A DNA stretch of 64,000 bases, from positions 124,001-188,000 of the forward strand of contig NZ_JASBAN010000001.1 of NCBI RefSeq assembly GCF_029953305.1, read 5' to 3'. Origin of the DNA: Commensalibacter nepenthis (GTDB lineage: Bacteria > Pseudomonadota > Alphaproteobacteria > Acetobacterales > Acetobacteraceae). The notes beneath the pieces are model-generated. The model did not search any database. It saw only the letters and a program-made list of their open reading frames with translations, and was not told the DNA's origin. Positions 1 through 6,896 of the stretch are shown piece after piece; positions within the stretch are counted from its first letter, which is position 1, and every line of letters begins with the position of its first letter. A program made the position numbers and the translations under genes.

Positions 1-1
1 A

Positions 2-637
<636 letters not shown>

Positions 638-647
638 ACAAAAGACC

Positions 648-695
648 TTCTTTACATAAAAATTTACAAAATTATTCGTAAAGAATTTTCTTCTG
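648..695 (+). terminator. Possible hemB terminator hairpin
   Basis: Eight-base arms TTCTTTAC (648-655) and GTAAAGAA (678-685) flank a 22-base loop and are followed by a T-rich stretch, TTTTCTTCT. The position 11 bases after the hemB stop fits intrinsic termination. The long loop and AT-rich stem make it moderate at best. Confidence 0.4.
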
Positions 696-719
696 ACATC
701 ATCATCAATAAAGCAAAGT

Positions 720-1008
720 ATGAGTTTTTTTGGTGAAGATGCAGAAGATTTAATTTTCAATAGTGCGAAAGCAATCAGCTTATCTATTGATTATTTCGCT
801 GAATATTTCCTCCATGGTAACTGTTTTGAATTAAAAACAAATACTTTGTTAATCCCGTTGGCTCCGTTTTTTTAATCGCCTTTATTTATGTTTTTATTCA
901 TAAAAATCTTAAAAATATAAAAATCCTAGACCACCATTAACCGCTCAACGATTTGCAGGCATCATGATTGATTTTCTAGAAAAATATCAAGCAGGATATC
1001 AATTTTAA
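720..1008 (+). pseudogene. Frameshifted small membrane-protein-like gene, unrecognised
   Basis: An ATG at 720 opens a 51-codon frame (MSFFGEDAEDLIFNSAKAI...) that stops in a run of seven T at about 868-874. One extra base there would continue into a hydrophobic stretch (LIAFIYVFIHKN). A second shift near 930 gives a plausible C-terminus (PLTAQRFAGIMIDFLEKYQ) ending at 1006-1008. The three pieces join into one protein of about 95 residues with one membrane segment. I read this as a decayed gene with two frameshifts. I do not recognise the family. A sequencing error in the T run could account for only one of the shifts. Confidence 0.5.
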
Positions 1009-1017
1009 TCTCGTTAA

Positions 1018-1338
1018 CTACCGATAAGGATAATTCGTTTCCACAGGACGCATGTCAAACACTAAAATTTCTGCATTATGACCATGACTAAATTTTAACT
1101 GCCGTTCATGACGAATACGAGCCCCATCACCTGCATTAAATACCAAATCATTCACTCTTAAATTGCCTTTTGCGACATGAAGATAAACATAGCGATTTTC
1201 TGGAATGATAAAATGTTCTTGTTCGGAACCATCAAACAAACCAGAATATATTTTGATATCCTGACGTATATTAAGCGAATTCTCTTGGCCATCAGACGAT
1301 ATAATCAGCTTTAATTTACCTCTTTTTAATTCATTATA
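1018..1338 (-). pseudogene. Pirin-family (YhhW-like) bicupin, C-terminal remnant
   Basis: The minus frame reads KRGKLKLIISSDGQENSLNIRQ, IYSGLFDGSEQ and ends FDMRPVETNYPYR. This matches the second cupin of pirin-like YhhW/quercetin-2,3-dioxygenase proteins (GxLxLIASPDG...LYAGL...AGDGA). Only about 105 of the roughly 230 residues remain, and the metal-binding first cupin is missing. IS481 copy 1 abuts it at 1339. Reading across the element (removing it and one target repeat) adds only about ten codons (LSKEYNE) before an in-frame stop, so the N-terminal half was probably gone before the insertion. Confidence 0.75.
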
Positions 1339-2210
1339 TGTAGGAATTGATCGCGTTGTTTACAGTGATATGGAATATTACTGTAATGAACATGCATAGG
1401 AAAACGAAGCTTACGCTGTATCATCGAGAAGAGATATGGCGATTACATCATCAAGAGAAAGTGATGATAACGGATCTGGCTAAGCGTTTTATGGTCAGCA
1501 GGTCTACGATTTATGTTGTATTAAGGCGAGCTCGGTTGCAATTATTTGTGCCGATGTCCAGCACAAATGAGCGTTATAAAACGATCAAATATGGCATTAA
1601 ACGCCTTGCTAAGGTTGAAAAAACACTTGAGGACAAGCTCAGATGGCAAGTCAAAAAATATAACAACTCTTATCCTAGGGAGATGGTGCATGTCGAGACT
1701 AAACGACTTCCTTTGTTGAAAAATGAGACTAAACAGCAAACTCGGGAGTATCTTTTTGTAGGTATTGATGATTTTTCTCGAGAACTCTATGTTGGGATTT
1801 ACAACGATAAATCTCAGTTTAGTGCAGCCCAGTTCTTACAAGACGACGTGCTGGTTCAATGCCCTTATATGATCGAATGTGTTTACTCTGACAATGGCAG
1901 AGAATACCAAGGAATGCTTGAACATCTGTTTGTTAAATCTTGTTATACCAATCGGATTAACCAGAAATTTACCAAGCCAGCTTGCCCTCGAACCAATGGC
2001 AAAGCAGAACGCGTCATTCGCACACTCATGGAAATGTGGCATGAGCGTGAATTGTTCGTCAATGCTCAAGATCGAAAGTTAAAGTTGAAACGTTTTATTA
2101 ATTATTATAACACTGTTAAACCTCATAAAGGCATTCAAGGAAAAACACCCTATGAGGTCTTAGATGGTTATTTTAAACAAAATCTGTAAACAACCCGATC
2201 AATTCTTACA
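1339..2210 (+). mobile_element. IS481-family insertion sequence, copy 1 (complete)
   Basis: An 872-bp element. The left end starts TGTAGGAATTGATCGCGTTG and the right end is its near-perfect inverse (ending CGATCAATTCTTACA), giving terminal repeats of about 27 bp. The 7-bp sequence CATTATA lies directly outside both ends (1332-1338 and 2211-2217), as expected of a target-site duplication. It carries one intact transposase. Three further copies lie at 15246, 37378 and 54297. Intact ends, an open reading frame and a target repeat suggest this copy is recent and potentially mobile. Confidence 0.93.
1392..2189 (+). CDS. IS481-family transposase
   Basis: DDE transposase of IS481 copy 1. It has an N-terminal helix-turn-helix (KVMITDLAKRFMVSRSTIYVVLRRA) followed by an rve integrase core with the acidic residues in VGIDDFSRE, VYSDNGREY and AERVIRTLMEMWHE. 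I place the start at the ATG of MHRKTKL because all four copies in the window share it. The frame stays open 15 codons upstream into the left terminal repeat, where ATGs at 1347 and 1386 are alternatives. From MHRKTKL it is 265 residues. No inactivating change is seen. Confidence 0.93.
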   Translation: MHRKTKLTLYHREEIWRLHHQEKVMITDLAKRFMVSRSTIYVVLRRARLQLFVPMSSTNERYKTIKYGIKRLAKVEKTLEDKLRWQVKKYNNSYPREMVHVETKRLPLLKNETKQQTREYLFVGIDDFSRELYVGIYNDKSQFSAAQFLQDDVLVQCPYMIECVYSDNGREYQGMLEHLFVKSCYTNRINQKFTKPACPRTNGKAERVIRTLMEMWHERELFVNAQDRKLKLKRFINYYNTVKPHKGIQGKTPYEVLDGYFKQNL

Positions 2211-2238
2211 CATTATATTCTTTTGATAACTTCAATAC

Positions 2239-3258
2239 TTACTTCAAAAGCATTTGTATCTCGGAATAAATATGTTCTGATATAAATACACCTTTTTCAT
2301 GACTACGCTTACGCGCTTCAAAACGTCGTTGTGATGGCAATCTTGCGCCTTGACCGACAATAGACTTGAAGAGTTGCTCTGCGCTGGCTTCGCTTTTTGC
2401 AATATTACCAAGACCAAATTTGCTTGGATCAAAGGCTAGTAATAACTCTCCATGACAAGGGGTGCATTTTTGACCATCATCCAATTTTAGAGATTCTTGA
2501 CTAGTTAAATCTTCGATAAGCGATCCTGACATCAACTCTATCATGGTCGATAAAGCACTGCCTTTATAGCCACCAAATGTCAACATTGACCCGCCATCCA
2601 TCGCTGCTTTGGCATCTTTTGTAATATTACCCTCTTTATCAATCGCAACATTATCTGGTAAATCAGTATTCGTACGATGATGTAATTCAAGATCTCCTCG
2701 AGCAATAGCACTGGTCGCAAAATCAAATACATAAGGATTTTCTGCATGTTCCCGAGGCCAACTAAAAGCCAAAGGATTTGTTCCTAATACGGGGCTGTTC
2801 CCTCCTGCTGGAGTAACCCACGCATGACTTGGGGTCATTGCCAATCCTACCAAACCATAAGCTGCAATGGCTTCTACCTCTGGCCATAAAGCAGAAAAAT
2901 GGTAACAATGATTAATTTGTAAAGCTGCAATCCCCATTTGTTTCGTTTTAATCGCTAATTGTTCGACCGATTTTTCAAAAGCAAGTGGAGAAAAAGCATA
3001 TTGCGCATCAACTTTAACAATAGACGTTTCATCAACAATTATTAAAGGCTCGGCTGTTTTTGAAACATGATTTTGTTGTATAGTATGTGCCAATACCCCT
3101 AAACGATACACACCATGAGAGATACATTCATCTCTTTCACCTGCAAAAATTACTCTGGCAATTGCCCCAGCATGTGCGTCAGACAATCCAAATTTTGATA
3201 ATACTTGAAAAGACAAATCATAAACTTGATCCAAAGACAGATTAACTTTTTTACTCAT
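2239..3258 (-). CDS. Malate/lactate dehydrogenase-family imino-acid reductase (DpkA-like)
   Basis: 339 residues of the LDH2/MDG2 (YlbC/AllD) NAD(P)H oxidoreductase family. Segments such as ISHGVYRL, INHCYHFSALWPEVE, GTNPLAF, DFATSAIARGD, LTFGGYKGSA and GQGARLPSQRR are those I associate with delta1-piperideine/delta1-pyrroline-2-carboxylate reductase, which reduces the cyclic imines of D-lysine and D-proline breakdown to L-pipecolate or L-proline. The subfamily assignment rests on recalled motifs; the family assignment is firm. A cytoplasmic enzyme with no signal peptide. It stands alone, with the decayed pirin remnant downstream and tRNA-Leu divergently upstream. Confidence 0.85.
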   Translation of the reverse strand: MSKKVNLSLDQVYDLSFQVLSKFGLSDAHAGAIARVIFAGERDECISHGVYRLGVLAHTIQQNHVSKTAEPLIIVDETSIVKVDAQYAFSPLAFEKSVEQLAIKTKQMGIAALQINHCYHFSALWPEVEAIAAYGLVGLAMTPSHAWVTPAGGNSPVLGTNPLAFSWPREHAENPYVFDFATSAIARGDLELHHRTNTDLPDNVAIDKEGNITKDAKAAMDGGSMLTFGGYKGSALSTMIELMSGSLIEDLTSQESLKLDDGQKCTPCHGELLLAFDPSKFGLGNIAKSEASAEQLFKSIVGQGARLPSQRRFEARKRSHEKGVFISEHIYSEIQMLLK

Positions 3259-3365
3259 ATATAGATGCCCTTTGATTTAAACGAAATAATTATAATATTG
3301 TTAAAACTATGCCAACCCTTCCCATTATCATAAAGGAAAATAACCTTTTAAGTCATCAAAACTAA

Positions 3366-3394
3366 TTGACCTCTTGCGATATTTTATATAAAAG
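3366..3394 (+). promoter_or_regulatory. Possible promoter of tRNA-Leu
   Basis: TTGACC (3366-3371) is a good -35 match and is followed by an AT-rich stretch ATATTTTATATAAAAG. TAAAAG at 3389 gives 17-bp spacing, TATAAA at 3387 gives 15. The transcript would start a few bases before the tRNA. It is the only reasonable promoter in the gap, but the -10 is ambiguous. Confidence 0.35.
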
Positions 3395-3406
3395 TCGCTA
3401 TAATAA

Positions 3407-3492
3407 GCCCCAATGGCGGAATGGTAGACGCGCAGGTTTCAGGTACCTGTGACCGCAAGGTCGTGGAAGTTCAACTCTTCTTTGGGGCACCA
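3407..3492 (+). tRNA. tRNA-Leu (anticodon CAG)
   Basis: Acceptor arms GCCCCAA (3407) and TTGGGGC (3482-3488) pair perfectly, followed by discriminator A and an encoded CCA at 3490-3492. The anticodon arm is CAGGT-TTCAGGT-ACCTG, so the anticodon is CAG, reading CUG codons. A class-II variable arm (TGACCGCAAGGTCGTGG) and a T-arm (GGAAG-TTCAACT-CTTCT) are present, as expected for leucine. The XRE/ImmA cassette lies just 3' of it. I saw no second copy of its 3' end that would mark an attachment site. Confidence 0.95.
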
Positions 3493-3663
3493 AATATCAC
3501 AAAAAATCAATATGTTACAGTATAGTTTGGAGTAATTTGGAGTAAATATCAATAAGTTTCCCTATAAATTAAACCGCAAAAGTCTTTCATTAAACTGATT
3601 TCCTTTTGGTATAATTTTACCATATATCCCTACAAAACGCTAAGTTACAAGGTGATTTTTCCA

Positions 3664-3692
3664 ATAAAAAACCACCGCAGTGGGTGGCTTGT
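3664..3692 (-). terminator. Rho-independent terminator of the XRE/ImmA gene
   Basis: On the minus strand GCCACC-CACTGC-GGTGG is followed by TTTTTTATT, 15-20 bases beyond the stop at 3706. It is short but has a GC-rich stem and a good T tract, the clearest intrinsic terminator in this region. The stretch from here to the tRNA (about 170 bases) holds no gene I can see. Confidence 0.65.
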
Positions 3693-3705
3693 ATGCGTTG
3701 TTTAA

Positions 3706-4788
3706 TTAGCTAACTAATCTTAAATGAACTTTTGGTTTTTCTCTTAATCCATACATAACCCTTAATTCATCTTCATACATATTTGTTACTTCACATAATT
3801 CTTCCATTGAATATCCAAGCTGATCCAAATGAACCTGAATTAACTGATTTAAAGACGACGGGTTTTCTTTAAAATTATCTAATTGAACAGGTTCGTTTTT
3901 TCTATATCCACGCTTAGACATCTCAATTTGATAATATTTTAATCCTCTATCTGTTAGTTTTCCTAAACTCCAAGCTTTATAAATTAAAGCCTGCATCGAA
4001 ACTCCCCATTTTCGTTTTAAATCGGCAAATCTTTGCAAAGATAAACGAACAGAAAAGTCACGTTTAATCTCCTCATCAGGCATTAAGAAAGATGCAGCAA
4101 AGACATTTGCTTCATTTTCTTGATCCTCAGTTGGAACTCGATGCATTAACAAATGTCCTAATTCATGCATTAATGAAAAACGATACCTATCTACAGAAAG
4201 ATTCTTATTAATAAAAATAAGAGGTGGAATTCCATCATAAGATGCATGACAAAAACCATCCATTTTCATCGTGCCAAAATCCATTGGAATAACAATAATA
4301 CCCGCACGTTCAATCATATAGGTAATATTATGAACACCACCACAAGGAACATTCCATACATGCCTAGTAATTGCAGCAACTTCAAAGGGGTCTTTTCCTT
4401 CACAATCTATTTTATAGATTTCTTCTAATTCTGGTTCAAATTCTATAGAATCTAAAAATTTACGAATATGCATCCTATACAAGTTAGCCCTAGCTTGAAT
4501 AACCTTGTGACTACTTATTGAAATCGATTTCTGCGTTCTGTAAAAACTATAGGTAAAATCATATAAAGGAACATGATTATAAAAAAAATTAGGATGTAAT
4601 CGCAATACTTTTGCTATAGACATAACCTGCTCTTGAGTTGGTTCCACTAAACCATGTTCTATCTTTGATAATGTTCCTTGTGCAACTTCGTTATTCATAT
4701 CGGCAATTAATTTTTCTTGTGTTAATTGCCGTAAATTACGCCCAAGAAGCAATAAATCTCCGTTAAACTGACTGCTTCCTTTGATCAT
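3706..4788 (-). CDS. XRE-family HTH regulator with ImmA/IrrE zinc-peptidase domain
   Basis: 360 residues. An N-terminal XRE helix-turn-helix (about residues 12-65: LGRNLRQLTQEKLIAD...GTLSKIEHGLVEPT) is followed by an ImmA/IrrE (COG2856) peptidase domain with the zinc motif HELGH at 208-212 and a downstream ENEANVFAASFLMP glutamate segment. Known relatives cleave or antagonise repressors in mobile elements, stress responses and toxin-antitoxin-like modules. The start has a good ribosome site (AGAGGTCG) lying inside the end of the upstream gene. The 26-base overlap implies translational coupling, so the two products probably act together. What it cleaves or represses is not visible. Confidence 0.9.
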   Translation of the reverse strand: MIKGSSQFNGDLLLLGRNLRQLTQEKLIADMNNEVAQGTLSKIEHGLVEPTQEQVMSIAKVLRLHPNFFYNHVPLYDFTYSFYRTQKSISISSHKVIQARANLYRMHIRKFLDSIEFEPELEEIYKIDCEGKDPFEVAAITRHVWNVPCGGVHNITYMIERAGIIVIPMDFGTMKMDGFCHASYDGIPPLIFINKNLSVDRYRFSLMHELGHLLMHRVPTEDQENEANVFAASFLMPDEEIKRDFSVRLSLQRFADLKRKWGVSMQALIYKAWSLGKLTDRGLKYYQIEMSKRGYRKNEPVQLDNFKENPSSLNQLIQVHLDQLGYSMEELCEVTNMYEDELRVMYGLREKPKVHLRLVS

Positions 4789-5452
4789 TTTTCGACCTCT
4801 TTGGTTTTATAATTTTAGCTTTTTTATCTATATTATCTTCTGTGTTTACCAAATCATCATTTACTGGTTCATTGGTTTTTTCTTCTCTAATAGTATCAGA
4901 AGTTAAATGCAAGTACCAGTCTAAACCTTCATCAGAGGAACCTTTTGTGTGTATAATCACTAATTGCACAATATCAACTATTTGTTGTGATAAACTCCAA
5001 CCTAAATGAAAAAAGAAGATTTGATTATTTTTATAATCTTTTAGATTATCTTTTAATCTCTTATTATTTGATGAGTTTAAATAAGCACCAATATTATGTT
5101 CTATATAGTTGATACTATTGCTGGATCTATTTGATAAATTATTTCGGATATTTTGCGTATCAATAGGATTTGTTTTTCTCAGTTTAAACACACATGCATG
5201 TGTCTCACATCGATAAATCAAATATTCATTCTCTTTATGCCCCTCTAAAGAAGACCAGCAACTTGACTTACTACAAAAAATTTTCAAATCATTTAGCAAA
5301 TAACCTGTAAGTAAATTATTCTCTATGCGTGTTTTAAAATGACAACTTAAGTTGCTTTTTTCCTCTAATCCTCGTCTTATAGCTTGCATAGCAATATCTT
5401 TAATTGAATCCAACTCTTTAATATTTAAATCTTGAAAGTAATTTTTATCCAT
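4763..5452 (-). CDS. Unrecognised 229-residue partner of the XRE/ImmA protein
   Basis: I do not recognise this family. The protein starts MDKNYFQDLNIKELDSI, has four cysteines in a central block (IFCSKSSCWS and YRCETHACVF, a possible metal site), a middle region rich in N and S, a hydrophobic segment (FFFHLGWSLSQQIVDIVQLVII) and a very basic tail (IIKPKRSKNDQRKQSV). No signal peptide is evident. It is the first gene of a two-gene operon and overlaps the XRE/ImmA gene by 26 bases. It is strongly AT-rich and looks foreign. Toxin, protease substrate or phage-response factor are all open possibilities. Confidence 0.75.
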   Translation of the reverse strand: MDKNYFQDLNIKELDSIKDIAMQAIRRGLEEKSNLSCHFKTRIENNLLTGYLLNDLKIFCSKSSCWSSLEGHKENEYLIYRCETHACVFKLRKTNPIDTQNIRNNLSNRSSNSINYIEHNIGAYLNSSNNKRLKDNLKDYKNNQIFFFHLGWSLSQQIVDIVQLVIIHTKGSSDEGLDWYLHLTSDTIREEKTNEPVNDDLVNTEDNIDKKAKIIKPKRSKNDQRKQSV

Positions 5453-5670
5453 ATTTTACAATCCTATATATTTCTACGATGCTACAAATGTCACATCTTC
5501 AATCAAACATATATTAACATAAAATACTGTCTTTTTATATAAAAAATATTCTTTTAATATTCCGTTATTAAGAATATTAATTAACTACCTCCCCTATCAC
5601 TCACACAATATAACAATTACCCCCTTGCCAACGCCTCCTTATTGCCATTTAGTTTCGAAAAAGAAGTTGT

Positions 5671-5834
5671 TCAAGCCTCAATCGCTTGTTGGAACCGATC
5701 AACATTATCTTGCCAGACAGCTTTGCCCAATGAAGTATTGTAAAATTTTTTGTGATATTGAGCCATTGCGGTGGCATCATTTGCCAGTGGCAGGGCTGCT
5801 GGGATACGCAAATAAAACACTCTACACATTGCAG
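5671..5834 (-). pseudogene. C-terminal gene fragment cut by an IS6-type end, unrecognised
   Basis: The minus frame is open for about 54 codons from the IS6-like end at 5835 to a TGA at 5671-5673 and reads like real protein (RIPAALPLANDATAMAQYHK, then NTSLGKAVWQDNVDRFQQ). It has no start of its own, because its upstream part would lie inside the IS6-derived segment. I take it as the tail of a gene lost to IS6 insertion or deletion. I cannot name the family. The preceding 218 bases (5453-5670) hold nothing I can identify beyond AT-rich spacer. Confidence 0.4.
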
Positions 5835-5985
5835 GGTTTTGTCGCAAAGTTTAAATTTTATAAAATTTTAAGTTTTTACTAGCGTTAGTTATTATACAAT
5901 ATCTATATAATTCAATAAATTAAAAAATTCTATTTTGCAGAAATAATATTAAAAACCACTAAACTAAAAACTTTGCGACAAGACC
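5835..5985. repeat. 151-bp inverted-repeat-bounded module (IS6-derived, MITE-like), copy A
   Basis: It begins GGTTTTGTCGCAAAGTTT and ends AAACTTTGCGACAAGACC, so it is bounded by inverted IS6-type termini and contains no gene. The same 151-bp sequence, in opposite orientation and nearly identical, occurs at 15096-15246 beside the IS6 transposase. It may be a small non-autonomous element moved by the IS6 enzyme, or the upstream end of a longer IS6 relative. Two copies of identical length with matching ends favour a defined unit. Confidence 0.7.
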
Positions 5986-6045
5986 ATAATAACTAACGCT
6001 AGTAAAAACTTAAAATTTTATAAAATTTAAACTTTGCGACAAAAC
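5836..6045. repeat. Perfect 60-bp inverted repeat
   Basis: Bases 5836-5895 and 5986-6045 are exact reverse complements over 60 positions, separated by 90 bases. The left arm is one end of the 151-bp module. The right arm is a second, partial copy of that same end in inverted orientation. If transcribed it would form a very stable hairpin. The structure is readily explained by two IS6-type ends meeting head to head after a deletion. Confidence 0.9.
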
Positions 6046-6152
6046 TAATAAAACTTATTCAAAGCATATTCGGTCTAAATAATAATATACCCGTCTAAAT
6101 TAGCTAGCTTTATGGCTAATCACAGCACCATTCAATATTTGCGACAAGACCC
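5986..6152 (+). mobile_element. IS6-family remnant (internal deletion derivative)
   Basis: It joins a 60-bp IS6-type left end (ending TTTGCGACAAAAC) directly to the last codons of the IS6 transposase found intact at 14398-15108: the frame ...KLIQSIFGLNNNIPV-stop is the same C-terminus. It then runs into the right terminal repeat AATATTTGCGACAAGACCC. Nearly all of the transposase is missing. The transposase tail points toward kdpE, mirror-image to the copy on the other side of the kdp operon. Confidence 0.8.
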
Positions 6153-6209
6153 AGGGGGGGGCTATCACTAGAAATATCACCACAGTTGCGGCAAGAATCT
6201 AAATTATCT

Positions 6210-6896
6210 CTAAAATATAAGCCTATAACCAATAGCAGTTTCGGTAAGTAAATGTTTAGGATTTGTTGGTTCTGTTTCGAGTTTCTGACGTAAATGTCCC
6301 ATATAAATACGTAAATAATGAGGTTGCTCGATATAATTCGGTCCCCAAACAGCTAATAATAATTGTCGTTGAGTACAAACACGTCCAACATTTTTTATTA
6401 GCTCGCTTAAGAGTTTATACTCTGTTGGAGTAAGATGTATTTCCTGACTTTTCTTCAATATACGATGAGAATTAAAATCAATTTCCACATCACCAAAAAC
6501 AAATATATTAGACACTGTATTTTTAATATCAATACGTCGTATTTGTGCTCTTATTCGTGCTAACAACTCAGGGATACCAAAAGGTTTTGTAATATAATCA
6601 TCAGCCCCCATATCTAATGCAGCTACTTTTTCGGATTCATCATGGCGTGCTGTTAAAACAATAATAGGTAAGTTGGACCACTGACGAACTTCTTGTATGA
6701 ATAATTTACCATCTCCATCTTGAAGACCTAAATCAAGCAGAGCTATACTGGGTTGTCGTGAAGCTGTTTCAATTAGTGATCGCGAAACACTATCACATTC
6801 ATAAACTTTAAAACCTTCCTCTATTAAGGCTTGACTCAGAAATTTACGTATATGCTCAGTATCTTCAATGATAAGTACGCTATGCTTATTTTCCAT
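6210..6896 (-). CDS. kdpE: KdpE, response regulator of potassium uptake
   Basis: OmpR/PhoB-type regulator with a receiver domain (phospho-acceptor Asp in ALLDLGLQDGDG; LTAR and ITKPFG switch motifs) and a winged-helix DNA-binding domain (VEIDFNSHRILKKS ... LRIYMGHLRQKLE). KdpD phosphorylates it when potassium is limiting or osmolarity rises, and it then activates kdpF. I start at MENKHSVL, 11 bases inside kdpD; a longer MSKI start at 6908 is also open. It is the last gene of kdpFABCDE. About 57 bases downstream lies the IS6 remnant, and no terminator is evident between. Confidence 0.95.
   Translation of the reverse strand: MENKHSVLIIEDTEHIRKFLSQALIEEGFKVYECDSVSRSLIETASRQPSIALLDLGLQDGDGKLFIQEVRQWSNLPIIVLTARHDESEKVAALDMGADDYITKPFGIPELLARIRAQIRRIDIKNTVSNIFVFGDVEIDFNSHRILKKSQEIHLTPTEYKLLSELIKNVGRVCTQRQLLLAVWGPNYIEQPHYLRIYMGHLRQKLETEPTNPKHLLTETAIGYRLIF

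Noticed and set aside
1836-2069. 77-residue antisense frame repeated in all four IS481 copies
   Set aside because: Its conservation is explained by the transposase on the other strand; it has no ribosome site or family similarity.
3399-3404. TATAAT just before tRNA-Leu
   Set aside because: It ends three bases from the mature tRNA 5' end, so a transcript from it would start inside the tRNA. The upstream TATA-rich stretch is the better -10.
3493-5670. A tRNA attachment-site duplication bounding an island
   Set aside because: I looked for a second copy of the tRNA-Leu 3' end (TTTGGGGCACCA) on the far side of the cassette and saw none, and there is no integrase gene.
5625-5882. 85-residue + strand open frame
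   Set aside because: It runs from spacer into the IS6-type terminal repeat and ends in it. The protein-like frame here is on the minus strand.
5836-6045. CRISPR-like repeat
   Set aside because: There are only two arms, in inverted orientation, with IS6 ends and no spacer series or cas genes.
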